A stretch of DNA of 64,000 nt from Guillardia theta CCMP2712 (lineage: Eukaryota > Cryptophyceae > Pyrenomonadales > Geminigeraceae): contig NW_005434656.1 of the NCBI RefSeq assembly GCF_000315625.1, forward strand, positions 355,741 to 419,740, given 5' to 3'. Position numbers and translations under genes: made by a program. This document shows, piece by piece, positions 32,435 to 42,253 of the stretch. How positions within the stretch are numbered: position 1 is the first letter of the stretch; each line of letters begins with the position of its first letter. The notes beneath the pieces were generated by a model. It was not told where the DNA came from, ran no database searches, and saw nothing but the letters and a program-made list of their open reading frames with translations.

Positions 32435-32731
32435 TTAAGATTCTTCATCTGGCTTTGTAGGGACAGTATCCTCCCTTTTCTGTTTGGAGCAGAACTTCAT
32501 CTTGGCTTTCATAATATTCTCGAGGCACTCTTTGCCAGATACAATTATGGATTCACGCGTCCTCGGTAGCTCGGATGCATTGAAGTCAGCCGATTGACGA
32601 TCACGAATTTCATTGAGATAAAGGAGCTGCTTCGCAGACAGCTTCAACTTGATGCGTTGGTTATGTGAGCTGGTGACCTCCGATGTCTGCCCCCCGTCAA
32701 AGTGAAACCGTGTAACTTTGATCCGGAGCAT
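32435..32731 (-). CDS. Small hypothetical protein, paralogue A
   Basis: 98 aa from ATG 32731. It resembles the plus-strand gene at 33799-34056. LKLSAKQLLYLNEIRDRQ aligns with LRLTASQRDFLDRSRTES, and SGKECLENIMKAKMKF aligns with DGSECLDNVLRAKMKF. The N-termini also match (LRIKVTRF, LVIRVSEF). There is no signal peptide or membrane segment; it is basic and probably helical. The conservation between the two copies argues that both are, or recently were, real genes. Function unknown. Confidence 0.65.
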   Translation of the reverse strand: MLRIKVTRFHFDGGQTSEVTSSHNQRIKLKLSAKQLLYLNEIRDRQSADFNASELPRTRESIIVSGKECLENIMKAKMKFCSKQKREDTVPTKPDEES

Positions 32732-33798
32732 CGCAGCCTCTGCGACGAATCGACTCTACACAGCCATGTCAAGCTTGTCGCTCAGTTCTGTTCGGGGACA
32801 AAGTTTCTACAGGCCGTCAGGATGTGTCTGCCCAGCTTCATGCAACTATCTTCGGCTCACGCTCTGGTCTCAGATCTCAAACTCTGGTACAGGTGAATCA
32901 TCTACCAACGTAACTGAAAATATGAAGGTCATGTGTGCTAGGTATAATAAAGTGTCAATAAGACGCAACAAAAGCAAAAGGGTAGGTAGGGTGGTTTGGA
33001 TACCATCTCCATGACTATTTGTCGTATGGAAAAGTGAGGGTAGGGTACTGTGTTTGATGGGTACCTTGTAATGTCGGAGGCAGCTCCGAGAAAGTCGGTA
33101 TGTGGCATCCGTGACGCAGAATTAGATCGAAGAAGATCTCAATCGTTGTTATTTCACAACTGAAAATCTGAATATCTGGAGATTAAAGATACGAAAAAGA
33201 GGGATTTGGAAGATCGATGGCTTGTGACTCCCGCGTGATTGGAACTGCTTCGGAGGTCCTGGCCCCGGATGCCACTACGAATCCCGATTGGACCATTTCC
33301 AACACTCTCTCATGAGGTACTATTAATTATCAAAAAATTTCATAGAATTTCAACTTTGAGAGAAAAGCGTTTCATCCCTGTATCAAATGATGTATGATAG
33401 ATTACCCCACCCTCAAAACCTTCTTCATTCAAGAGCTACACTATAAATCTTGAGATTCACCTCCGCATCTTGTCCTCGTTGGACCTATCCCACCGGATAT
33501 CTTGTTTCTTCTTACCACCCCTACCCTTATTCTGGGGCTATCAATTGGGAAATAGAGGGGTAATGAAAATGACTCTTCGGTACCCCACCCTCGAGGGCAG
33601 GACCTCGATATAATCCCGTCGTCGTCTGCTCCTCCCACAACCTCGCGGCCACGACTTGGTGCTTGTAATAAGCATCAGCACAACTTACACACAAGAGATC
33701 GCGATCAAGCTGGATTTTTTCCTTGCTCCTACAATCAGATTCACATCCGTTCATTACTGTCTTCAGCTTCTTTGTTGATCTGCACACATCCCACTGCA
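32732..33798. other. Divergent intergenic region with GGGGTA/TACCCC tracts
   Basis: Lies between the two divergent paralogues. About 32980-33065 and 33395-33600 contain GGGTAGG, GGGTACC, TACCCCACCC and TACCCTTA words of the same class as at 36.1 and 49.7 kb. No gene supported. Confidence 0.5.
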
Positions 33799-34056
33799 AT
33801 GGTTTCGGCTCCTGCACTTGTTATCCGTGTTTCTGAGTTCAGCTCGGTCTCCTCCACGAAAGGACGACGCAATCTTCCCTCCCTTCGGCTTACAGCCTCT
33901 CAGCGAGATTTCCTGGATCGCTCCCGTACAGAATCGCCGATTGCAAATGGCAGACCTGCAGCATGCATTGTGAAATCAGATGGTTCGGAGTGCCTGGACA
34001 ATGTTTTGAGAGCCAAGATGAAATTTACGGAGAGAACAGATGTCAAGCTTCACTGA
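33799..34056 (+). CDS. Small hypothetical protein, paralogue B
   Basis: 85 aa from ATG 33799 (MVSAPALVIRVSEF). It shares the pattern of paralogue A at 32435-32731: a short beta-like start, a basic linker (TKGRRNLPSLRLTASQ), and the C-terminal signature ECLDNVLRAKMKFTE. The two are divergently arranged about 1.07 kb apart, which suggests an inverted duplication of a small gene followed by considerable divergence. Function unknown. Confidence 0.65.
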   Translation: MVSAPALVIRVSEFSSVSSTKGRRNLPSLRLTASQRDFLDRSRTESPIANGRPAACIVKSDGSECLDNVLRAKMKFTERTDVKLH

Positions 34057-34410
34057 AAGTGATTCTTTAAATTGCTTTAGGGGGATGAAATGTGTAGGAT
34101 TATGTACATACAATGAAATAAATGGTTGGACTACAACAAATGTAATTCGACTGACTGCTGCTTGCGGAGTTTTGTTATGTGCACTGCTCGCCGATCGGGA
34201 AAAGAAGAATTGTACCAAAAGTCCGTGAGTTGTATTGCGAACAGACTGGCTGACAGGAATGGATTTGTGCTGAATGTCTGATGTGAATTGATTTGATCAT
34301 TTATTCTTTCAGTTGTCCTGAAATGAGACCGACAAGCCGTTGTTTCAAAATCTGCATGGCAATCGTTAGCTCTCGATCAGAATTGGTGATGTTTGTTATA
34401 CTTCCTCTCC

Positions 34411-34581
34411 ATGAGGTATTTTTTCGACACACCTGTTTCATACGTCATTGAAAACATCGATAACAACCCCCTGGTCCGGCAACGCTTACGCGATCAATTC
34501 AATTCCAACAGCACTATCAAGAAGGATATCCACGGTGTCTTCAAACGATGTTTCCAGATGCTGAAAGCGGCAGAGTGCTGA
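34411..34581 (+). CDS. Hypothetical short ORF
   Basis: 56 aa from ATG 34411 (MRYFFDTPVSYVIENIDN) to TGA (FKRCFQMLKAAEC). Helical and basic, with no family recognised. It could be an exon of a neighbouring gene or a chance ORF. The following 34582-35013 is AT-rich, with GTGAGTGA-like words at 34855-34895, and shows nothing else. Confidence 0.25.
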   Translation: MRYFFDTPVSYVIENIDNNPLVRQRLRDQFNSNSTIKKDIHGVFKRCFQMLKAAEC

Positions 34582-35013
34582 GAGGCTTTACATTAGATGG
34601 AGTAATGACGCTGAGATGAAACACGTCCAGATAAACGTGGAATTGTGATCACTACGTTGTTACATGACTGTCATTCCATGAACAGCACGACAAAGGGGAA
34701 AAGAAAACGATGATGGCGGGACACGATATGAAAAAATATAGCTGGCAGAGGGTAAGCATAGATAAACAGAAAGCAAAAATGAAACACAGTTTGAGCAAGC
34801 GAAGTGAGTGAAACAGGTGATCAAGATACATCATGATTCAAGCAAGAGGTCATGGACGTGAGTGATTGAGTGAGTAAGGAAGAGAGTGAGACATCAAAAA
34901 GCAACAAAAAGAGTGTTCGCAAGGGAAAAAATAGGATGGGGAACACAGTAAACTAAGCCAAACAGGAAATGCGAGAGCCTAGCGCTTTGAAAGAAGATTG
35001 AGCCAGATTATGA

Positions 35014-35650
35014 TCACATATCGACAACAACAAGAAGAGCACCGTTAACTAAAGTCTCATCTGATAAGACAGCCTTGTGTGATGCAAAAACATCCTCGTA
35101 TGACATCCCCCGTATCTCAGCATTCTCATTTGCTACAGCAGATTGTTGTTTTTCTGCAAAATATTTCAAAAATGAAGAGTCATGAAAGCAAGGCAAAAAC
35201 CCGAACTATTGAAGGATTTGATTGCGATATCTGAATTGCTCGCATGCAACAAAGAGTCGTCGATCGGCTCGTTCACTGGCTCGTCTTCATCGACTTTGAC
35301 GTCCTGGACCGAACTTCGGGTTCTTCTTGCATTCTTGACTTTCGACACGGGATTCTTCATACGCTCCATCAGCCTAATGAAAACCACCGAAATCATTCAG
35401 CCTGCAAGACTCAGAACAGACACATTACTCGTTGAATTCCTTCGTGGCAGTCTCATTCCACCTTTTCTGCTCTTTGATCGCCTGAGAAGTGCTTTCTTGG
35501 ATCTCTAAACATGTTTGGTTCAACTCTTGTACAAAGTTCAAAAGAGCTCTTCTGCTCGAACTTTCGTCCTCGCCCTATGATCCTCAAGGTCAGCAACACA
35601 AGAACCGTCGACTCCCTCAAACCGACCCATCATTTCATGTCTTCCTCCTT
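35014..35650 (-). CDS. Coiled-coil hypothetical protein
   Basis: Minus-strand spliced gene ending at the TGA at 35014. Exons: about 35578-35434 (SRRALLNFVQELNQTCLEIQ, then ESTSQAIKEQKRWNETATKEF), a short intron ending CATTAG, then NELMERMKNPVSKVKNARR, TRSSVQDVKVDEDEPVNEPID, IAIKSFNSS. An intron GTTTTTGCC...TTGCAG follows, then EKQQSAVANENAEIRGMSYED and VFASHKAVLSDETLVNGALL. The joins I tested keep frame. A possible start is MKGGRHEMMGRFEG near 35665. The protein is charged and helical, with no recognised domain. Confidence 0.55.
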
Positions 35651-35894
35651 TCATTTTCCGGTCCCCTGGCCTCTAGCCTTGGTTGTCGTCTACTCTCCTT
35701 CCTTGCCTCAGTCTCTCTATATCACTCTCCGGTTCCTCCCTGCCTCTACCTCCCTCTCTCCTTCCTTCCTGGAAGCGCCTTACCATGGCGGAGGCGCCGC
35801 CGGGCGTCCTGATCATATTTCGCTTTCCTGCAAGGGATCGGATCAAGTCAACTTCACCGGCCGGGGCCCGCCATGACTCTTTCAGTAGTGACTC

Positions 35895-35920
35895 ACCCGG
35901 GCCCGGGCCCGGGCCCGGGT
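35895..35920 (+). repeat. Self-complementary CCCGGG repeat
   Basis: Four tandem GGGCCC/CCCGGG units, a perfect palindrome at every register, inside a small GC-rich patch (about 35850-35960) that resembles the larger GC islands. Confidence 0.9.
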
Positions 35921-36099
35921 CGCAAATTTGGGCGAATCTGTGGCAGCACCGTGGCACTGCGGCAGGCTGGCCCAGATTTCGCGGTTCCAACAACAGATTT
36001 GTGATGGTCCTGAATATTTGAGTGCAATTTTCAACTTTAGTCGAGATATTGCTGATCCTCAAGTAAAACCTGGTCCACCTCGACAAAACCACCCACCTA

Positions 36100-36390
36100 T
36101 CCTCTGTTGAATCAGCCGGGGGTAGGGATGGGGGTATGGGTAGTACCCTACCCCATGTTGCATTTCCCAAGAATCGAGAACAAGTTGCAACCTCAGGTAC
36201 CCCCATTGTATTGTCATAACCCACCTCTTTTTTATTGTACCCCTTGTCTGAACATCTATTCACCCATACCCCTGTGGTATCAGATACCCCCATTATTTGT
36301 GTTACCCTTATTTATTGTACCCCTACCCTCCCAAATCCACCCCATCTTGTTTCTTCTTTCGATACCCCGGTACTCACCACGTTCTTCACT
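36100..36390. repeat. GGGGTA / TACCCC tract
   Basis: Dense in GGGTAGGGATGGGGGTA on one side and TACCCC, ACCCATACCCC and TACCCTTA on the other, ending just before the start codon of the threonine dehydratase homologue. It may be a repeat insertion or part of its promoter. Confidence 0.6.
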
Positions 36391-36399
36391 TTGGTCGCA

Positions 36400-38039
36400 A
36401 TGCGCAGTGCGGTCGGGGCGATGTTTGGATGCCTTATGCTGTTAGTGATGATGATCAACGAGACATCATCATCGTCATCGGCCCATGCTAAGATGTTACA
36501 TATGGAAGCAGATGTCAACCTCATCAATAGCGTGATACATCCCCGGCCTTGCTCAACTCAGACACGTCCCCGAGATGTTCCTCTCTTTGTAGCTCTGCTT
36601 CCTCCTCGCAAGTCGTTTGTTCGAGACGCAGAAACTCGCAATGAGGTCTGCGCGATCAAAAATTCATTCCAATCTCTCTCAAACAAACACGTAAACATGC
36701 CACTTCCTCCACGATCGCGACGTGGGGGCGGAATCTCTGCAAATAGTAATCAGGAAGGCATTGCCTACGATTGGTTCCTGAAACAAGCACTTCTATCTCA
36801 AGTCTACGATCTCGTGAAAGAAACTCCGATTCAATACCTGCCAGTGATGTCAAACGAGTTGAACAATCAGATTTTTGCGAAACGGGAGGAGATGCAGACT
36901 GGATTCTCTTTCTGTACCCGAGGTGCCCATCATCTCCTCCTGAATCTGACCCTGAAGACAAGGGTGAGTGAACATGAAAGCATCGCTCGTCAATGTTCTG
37001 ATTTGTCACTTTGATGTTGAAGCCAACTGGTATTGTGGTTGCGAGCGCAGGCAACTACGGGAATGGAGTTGGACTTAGTGCAAAGTATCTAGGGATTGAC
37101 TGCGTGAATGTGGTTCCAGAGAATTCAAATGGTATCCACATTATAGATCAGACGACATGAGTGTAGCTCTGATGCGTGTTGACAGCTGTGAAGATACGAA
37201 ATCTCAAGAGGAACAGCGACGTTATTGCTTTCGGCAGCAACGTAGATGATTCGATCAACTTCGCTAAGCAGGCAACTCGAACGTGGGGCTTGCAGTGTGG
37301 AAATAACTGATGATGGTGATGTTCAGCTTGCAAAGATGAACGGATATACGTTTGTGTCCCTTGACGATCCATTGATGATCGCAGGCCATGCTACAATAGC
37401 AGTAGAGGTATTCCTGCATTCTACTTCAAATTTGAATGACACAATGTTGCAGATTCTCCGCCAATCCAAACAAAACTTTGATTACATCTTCGTCCCAATA
37501 GGTGATCTTGATCGACAGAATTCTTGTTGGCAACAACAAACAAGAATTTGACGTCTGGAACCTTGCTTTGCCAGGGACTGGAAACTTAGCAAGAGCAATT
37601 GGAACATACTTGAAACGGTTGAAGCCCATGACCAAAATCATTGGGGTGGCAATGCAGAACTCAGATCTTCAATCTGTATTTGCTTGTGATCATACCTCTC
37701 TATTGAACATGTTGGATGATGTTGTTTATGTGGTAAGAGCTTACCCCATTCAAGCTCTACTGCTTAACTCTCCATTCGCGTGCATGCAGGACTCTACGGA
37801 GGTTAAAAATTCAATCCTTGATTACTATGAGGACACCAGGACTGTCCTTGAACCATATGGCGCATTATCTGTGAGCTCGCATGCAACTTCGATCGTAAAT
37901 GCAGAAACTGAGATTCCGACAGATTGCAGCGGCAAGGAAATGGCTTTGGAGGGAGCAAGTAGTGAACAGCCGCGTGCTACTGCTGACAACGGGCTCGAAC
38001 GTTGACTTGCAAGACGCCTCGACTTCGCAACTCGAGTAA
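36400..38039 (+). CDS. Threonine dehydratase-like protein lacking the PLP lysine
   Basis: 414 aa in eight exons, all in phase: 36400-36963, 37023-37131, 37186-37271, 37327-37407, 37453-37501, 37575-37732, 37790-37870, 37923-38039. The N-terminus looks like a signal peptide (MFGCLMLLVMMINE...) with a long extension, so plastid targeting is possible. The fold is clear along its length: YDLVKETPIQYLPVMSNEL, FAKREEMQTGFSFCTRGAHH, VVASAGNYGNGVGLSAKYLG, FVSLDDPLMIAGHATIAVEIL, FVPIGTGNLARAIGTYLK, TRTVLEPYGALS. The Schiff-base lysine of the family (SFKxRGA) is Cys172, and the Gly-rich phosphate loop (GGGGL) is GTGNL. It should not deaminate threonine by the normal PLP route. There is no ACT regulatory domain. 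The intron after AAGCAG (37272-37326) is GC-AG. Normal gene structure argues against a pseudogene. Confidence 0.88.
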
Positions 38040-39758
38040 TATTCTCAGCCTCTGAGACCTGTTGTCGAGTCGTTGATTTGATTGTTTGTCGCTCAGTAAC
38101 CCCGGGCGATGGGATGAAGAGAAGGTGGACGAAGTAGCGTCAGGTGCAATCTCCCATGGGATCATGCCTTCAAGTTTCGTCCGATTCGTTCCCAAGCAAA
38201 GGTGCGGTTGAGCTGCCTGCCATGGCGTGTGGAGTGGTTCTGATGCCCCTCTCGTCCACAGCAAATCTTGCAAGTATGGGTTACGGATCGTGCAGCCGCA
38301 GATCATTCATTCCACCCCCAGCAAGGTGAACCAAGCTCTCCTGGTCTTGTACTGCGACTGAACACGCTCTCTCAAGTTTACTGTCGGACTAGGAGTCAGT
38401 CAAATTTCTCGATGGGACGCTGCTGATCATTTCGCAAACCTCGTGTATGAGGGGAGATCCTAACGCGACCGCCAGACCTGTCGTCAGTATCTGTTCCCAG
38501 AAGTCGTGATCTTTGCTCGGAGAGCACCCGCCGTTCTGACTTCGATCACCGTCCTTCACTTACCTCCCCGCATCTCAACTGCCATGGATTATGCCATGAC
38601 CTATTCAAGACTTGTTGTCAACCCGAGATGCCAAAACTCACTGCCGAAATGCTGCCGCCTTGCATATCAATGAAGATTTGCAGGCGGAAAACGAATGACG
38701 TTAAGTCAGAAGTGTTCGTAAGTGGTCCAAATGGTTCAAAAAATGAAAGTTAAGGCCGTCTCTTCGAAACCATGACATTGTCATCTGATCATAACATTGT
38801 CGGCATCCTCGCTCGCCCGTGTTCACTCCTACCGCCTCCTGCCGTAGCCCTTGCGCAGCCATTCTCTACTCCCGACGTTTCTTGTCTTTCACTGCGGGGA
38901 CTGGGGATTCAGTGAGAGGGTGTATGGGATGGGAACAAGTAGGGTAGGGGTCATAACGGAGTTCGGAAAGAAATTTCGGGGGGTGGGTCATGAAGAAGTG
39001 ACTAAGGGTCCCGGGTCCAAGGTATGAAAAGTAGGTGGGGTACTTTTGACTTCTTGAGACTTCCCTTACATTGGGTGCAAACATGGCCTTAATGGAGGGG
39101 TACGGAAAGATCTCAGTCATCTTTCCAGGGGGGGTGGGGTATAATTTTTTTTCAAGTGGTGGGGTGGTGTCAGGGGGTAAGAGGGTAGAAGGGGTTCAGG
39201 TCGCTGGGCTCACTGACTCGGATAGCGGAAGTTGTATGCGCACTACGTTGGCAGGCGTGAAGTGGCAGGAGGAAGGGGGAGATGAAGAGGCCAGCGAGCA
39301 CTTGAAGGAGCACAGGAGAGGAGAGGAAGGATACAAGAGGAGAGGAGAGGAGAGGAGAGGAGAGGAGGGATGGGATACAAGAGGAGGGGAGGGGAGGGGA
39401 GGGGAAGGGATACCCGAAGAGAGGAGGGAAGGAGAGGAGCAGTTGTTCAAGAGTCAGGACATGGTAACAAAACGGAAAAAAGGCCCACTTACTATCATCG
39501 ATATGGTTGACAACATAAGGATAAGAGTTCTAGATAAGAGGGCAGACTTACCGTATCGTCTCACACTTGTGTTGAAGGTTTCGCGATAGGCATGCAGATT
39601 TCGTCGGAATGGCCCTTCTTTGCTTTGGGGTCCTGGCAGAACTGTATGAGCGGCTGCCAGGGGGAAAGCAGGAGAGACCGTGACTTGTTTGCTGAGGGAC
39701 GAGGTCGTGTTCTATCTAAGACGTGCCCTGCTGACCGTTGCTCTCTTACCGAGCAGGA
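38040..39758. other. Intergenic region with a GGGGTG tract and a GGAGA repeat
   Basis: 38040-38900: no supported gene. 38905-39190: tract rich in GGGGTGGG, GGGGTA and TACTTTTG words, another member of the GGGGTA class. 39310-39440: tandem AGGAG/GGAGA purine repeat. 39590-39758 may be the leader of the next gene. Confidence 0.55.
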
Positions 39759-40951
39759 ATGGGGAGCATCGAGATTCGCAGCAGAGGGATCAAGAAGAGC
39801 TGGGTGGAGGCACACGGAGCTACCGACCACCGGGGTGTGAACGGGAAGACTTCAAATAAGTTTGCAGGCCTCCAACAGAGCGTTCAAAGCAATGTGAGGC
39901 TAATGTGGCAGTCTCAACAGTGTCTCGCGCTGATTAAAAAGCATCACGCGAGCGGGTTCAGCATCGAAGATGTCAACCGCGTGTTTGAACGAGAGTTGGG
40001 AAAGCTCCCTCGAGGGGGAGCTCAGCTGAGGTAGTTCATGGCTGGTCTCGTCTCCGTGAATGTCAATCTGACATGATGTGGGCCAGCGCATTGTTCGGAG
40101 AGAGTACAACCGCAAGAGAGATCTTCAAATTGCAGCAACACCTGCAGAACGCAGAGCAGCTGGAGAACGAAAGTTTGATTGTCTACAAGCTTGACGTGTC
40201 GAACAAATCTGAAGAAGCGGTTGAAGCGAGAGTCAGCCTGTACCCCTTGCCCGACAAGCTGGGAGGCATGACGTACTTCCTGCTCAAGTTTGAGCAGCTC
40301 CGGAAGCCGTTGAGCAGCTATCTCATCCATTGCAAGCGCGTGAATGAATGGTCTCACTTCGACTCTCGGCTGACCAACGAAACCTACGTGAGGCAAGAGA
40401 AGGATGGCATGCTCGTGCAGCTGGCTACCCGCATGATCGACTCTCACCACAGGAACGAGTTCCGTCATACCCAAATGACCAACCAGGTGCTGCTCTTGCC
40501 GTGCAGTGGTGGCGCCTGCTGTTTGCCCTCTGACCAGGAGCTTCCTACCAGTGCGACCCTTACATGAGCATGGAGGGACAGACGGTGGTGCAGGTCAAGA
40601 GGCGCAAGGATGAGATCACCGTCACGAACCTCCGCAAGCCGATGGACTCAGACAAGGGGCAGGAGCACGGGTTGGAAGATGGGGTGACTTTGATTCCTCC
40701 CCTCCCTTGTCTCTGACCCGTGAGTGTGGTCTGGGCAGGTCCTCAAAAACACCAAGCTGATGACCTATGGGATTTTGTATCAGCAATCAGATGCGACTAG
40801 CACCAAGGATAGATCTTCGATCGGAAAGGAGGGGGAGGTCTGGATTCAGTCTAACGCGTCCTTTTTCAAGCCTGTCAAGGAAAAGGGATCCTATGAAATC
40901 CAGACGATAGCTGGGGGGAGGAGCCTTCCATTGAAGGTCAACCTCAGGTGA
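39759..40951 (+). CDS. Unknown protein with helical N-terminus and beta-rich C-terminus
   Basis: I start at ATG 39759 (MGSIEIRSRGIKKSWVEAHG), just after an acceptor-like GAGCAG. The exon donor at about 40026 (GAG|GTAGTT) joins an acceptor GGGCCAG at about 40089 in frame, giving SALFGESTTAREIFKLQQHL. Then come LIVYKLDVSNKSEEAVEARV, LPDKLGGMTYFLLKFEQLRK and SHFDSRLTNETYVRQEKDGM. A later exon gives YMSMEGQTVVQVKRRKDEIT, and the last gives KNTKLMTYGILYQQSD and SYEIQTIAGGRSLPLKVNL. The stop TGA at 40949-40951 overlaps a donor-like AG|GTGAGC, so more exons beyond the adjacent GC island cannot be excluded. I do not recognise the family. Confidence 0.6.
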
Positions 40952-40954
40952 GCC

Positions 40955-41310
40955 GTTAAGCCCGGGGACCGGCCCGGCTACTGTTTCCTTGCAATCAGTG
41001 CGGCCAGACACGGGCCCGGCCAAGTAGGCTATCCACTTACTTACTGCTGCTCTAGATCCACAGTGGACTCGCTCCCGACTCACTTTGAGTGACCTGGGCC
41101 CGCCCGGTTCCCGGAACTTGAACTTCTGAACTTCGGAAGTTTTCCGAAGTCTCAAAATCCTCGGGACTTGAGAGGCTGGCCGCAAAGTTGCCGGGCCTGG
41201 GCCGGCCAGCCCTGGTACTCCGGCCTGACTCAGTGACCTCCACTCAGTAAACTCCGGGAACCGTAAAACGGTTGAACCGTGCGTTCACCGCCGAGTCACC
41301 CTGAGCACTA
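40955..41310. repeat. GC-rich island 5
   Basis: Begins within a few bases of the stop of the previous gene. It contains GGGCCCGGCC, CCCGGGCC-like words and ACTCAGTGACC (also in other islands). It is followed at 41329-41350 by the inverse of the TTTACTCAA-GTTAAGTTAA motif. 41351-41640 is AT-rich with nothing supported. Confidence 0.75.
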
Positions 41311-41689
41311 GTATGTGACTGGAAATGATTTTAACTTAACTTTGAGCAAAGAAAATGAAGTGCAGTAGGACAGAATGTGGTACAGGTACACAATATAAAA
41401 CGAAAATGGTGATGAAAAGAGATACCAAAATTATATATGACTGAAAGTTAGTATGACAATAAATTACATCAAAATAGTTTTATAAGTAGGAGGTTGGCTC
41501 TTCCAGGAATAGCCGATAGCATGCTATATAGATCATATATCAGTTATAACAGCCTCACAATCTACATTTTTAGCCTTCGTCTTAACTTATATAGAAAGGA
41601 TTTAGGCTATTAGCCTCAGAATCTCCTGGAACGTGGGAGCCGACATGGCACCAGCTGGCATCGGTAAGAACGAGGAGCAGGGGAGGAAG

Positions 41690-41935
41690 AGGGCGAGGGT
41701 GGAGGACTGGGAAGGGAATCAAGAGCAGAAGCAGCAGAAGCAGCAGGAGCAGCAGGAGCAGCAGGAGCAGCAGGAGCAGCAGGAGCAGCAGAAGGAGTAG
41801 GTGCAGCAGCAGCAGAAGGAGCAGCAGCAGCAGAAGGAGCAGCAGCAGCAGCAGAGGGAGAGGAGGATCGGTGGGAGGTTGGAGCAGGAGAAGGAGAAGG
41901 AGCAGGAGCAGGAGCGAGAGCAGGAGCAGGAGCAG
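41690..41935 (+). repeat. Imperfect AGCAGG/CAG repeat tract
   Basis: Runs of AGCAGGAGC, CAGCAGCAGAAGG and AGGAGCAGG units. An ORF from ATG 41644 reads MAPAGIGKNEEQGRKRARVE followed by a Gln/Glu repeat to TAG at 41797-41799. The other strand reads poly-Leu or poly-Ala. It might be a first exon of the PDZ/J-domain gene, but I see no in-phase join. Confidence 0.8.
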
Positions 41936-42253
41936 GATAGATGATGGGTAGACGAAAGATCGAGTGGGGTGATGAAGCATTGGACATGGGGGTGGGGATT
42001 TCATAGAATAGTGAAGGTGGGATGAACACAGAGCAGAAGGATGGTCAAGGTTGAGAATAGAAGATAGAGCTGGGGTTGCGTTCGAGAGGTGAAGAATGAG
42101 ATGATGGGCGACGTTGAGGAAAGAGTGGGGATGCGTGATTTATGATGGGAAGGGCAAGGTAGTCTAGGAAAGGACTCAGGCTCTTTGCCATATTGAAGTT
42201 GAGAGACCTTGAAGTTGAGAGGCCGGGTTTTCGCCACATCCGATCTTGAGTGA

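Noticed and set aside
36400-38039. Pseudogene status for the threonine dehydratase homologue
   Set aside because: All eight exons keep frame and splice signals, and conserved blocks outside the active site are intact. Loss of the lysine alone does not make it a pseudogene.
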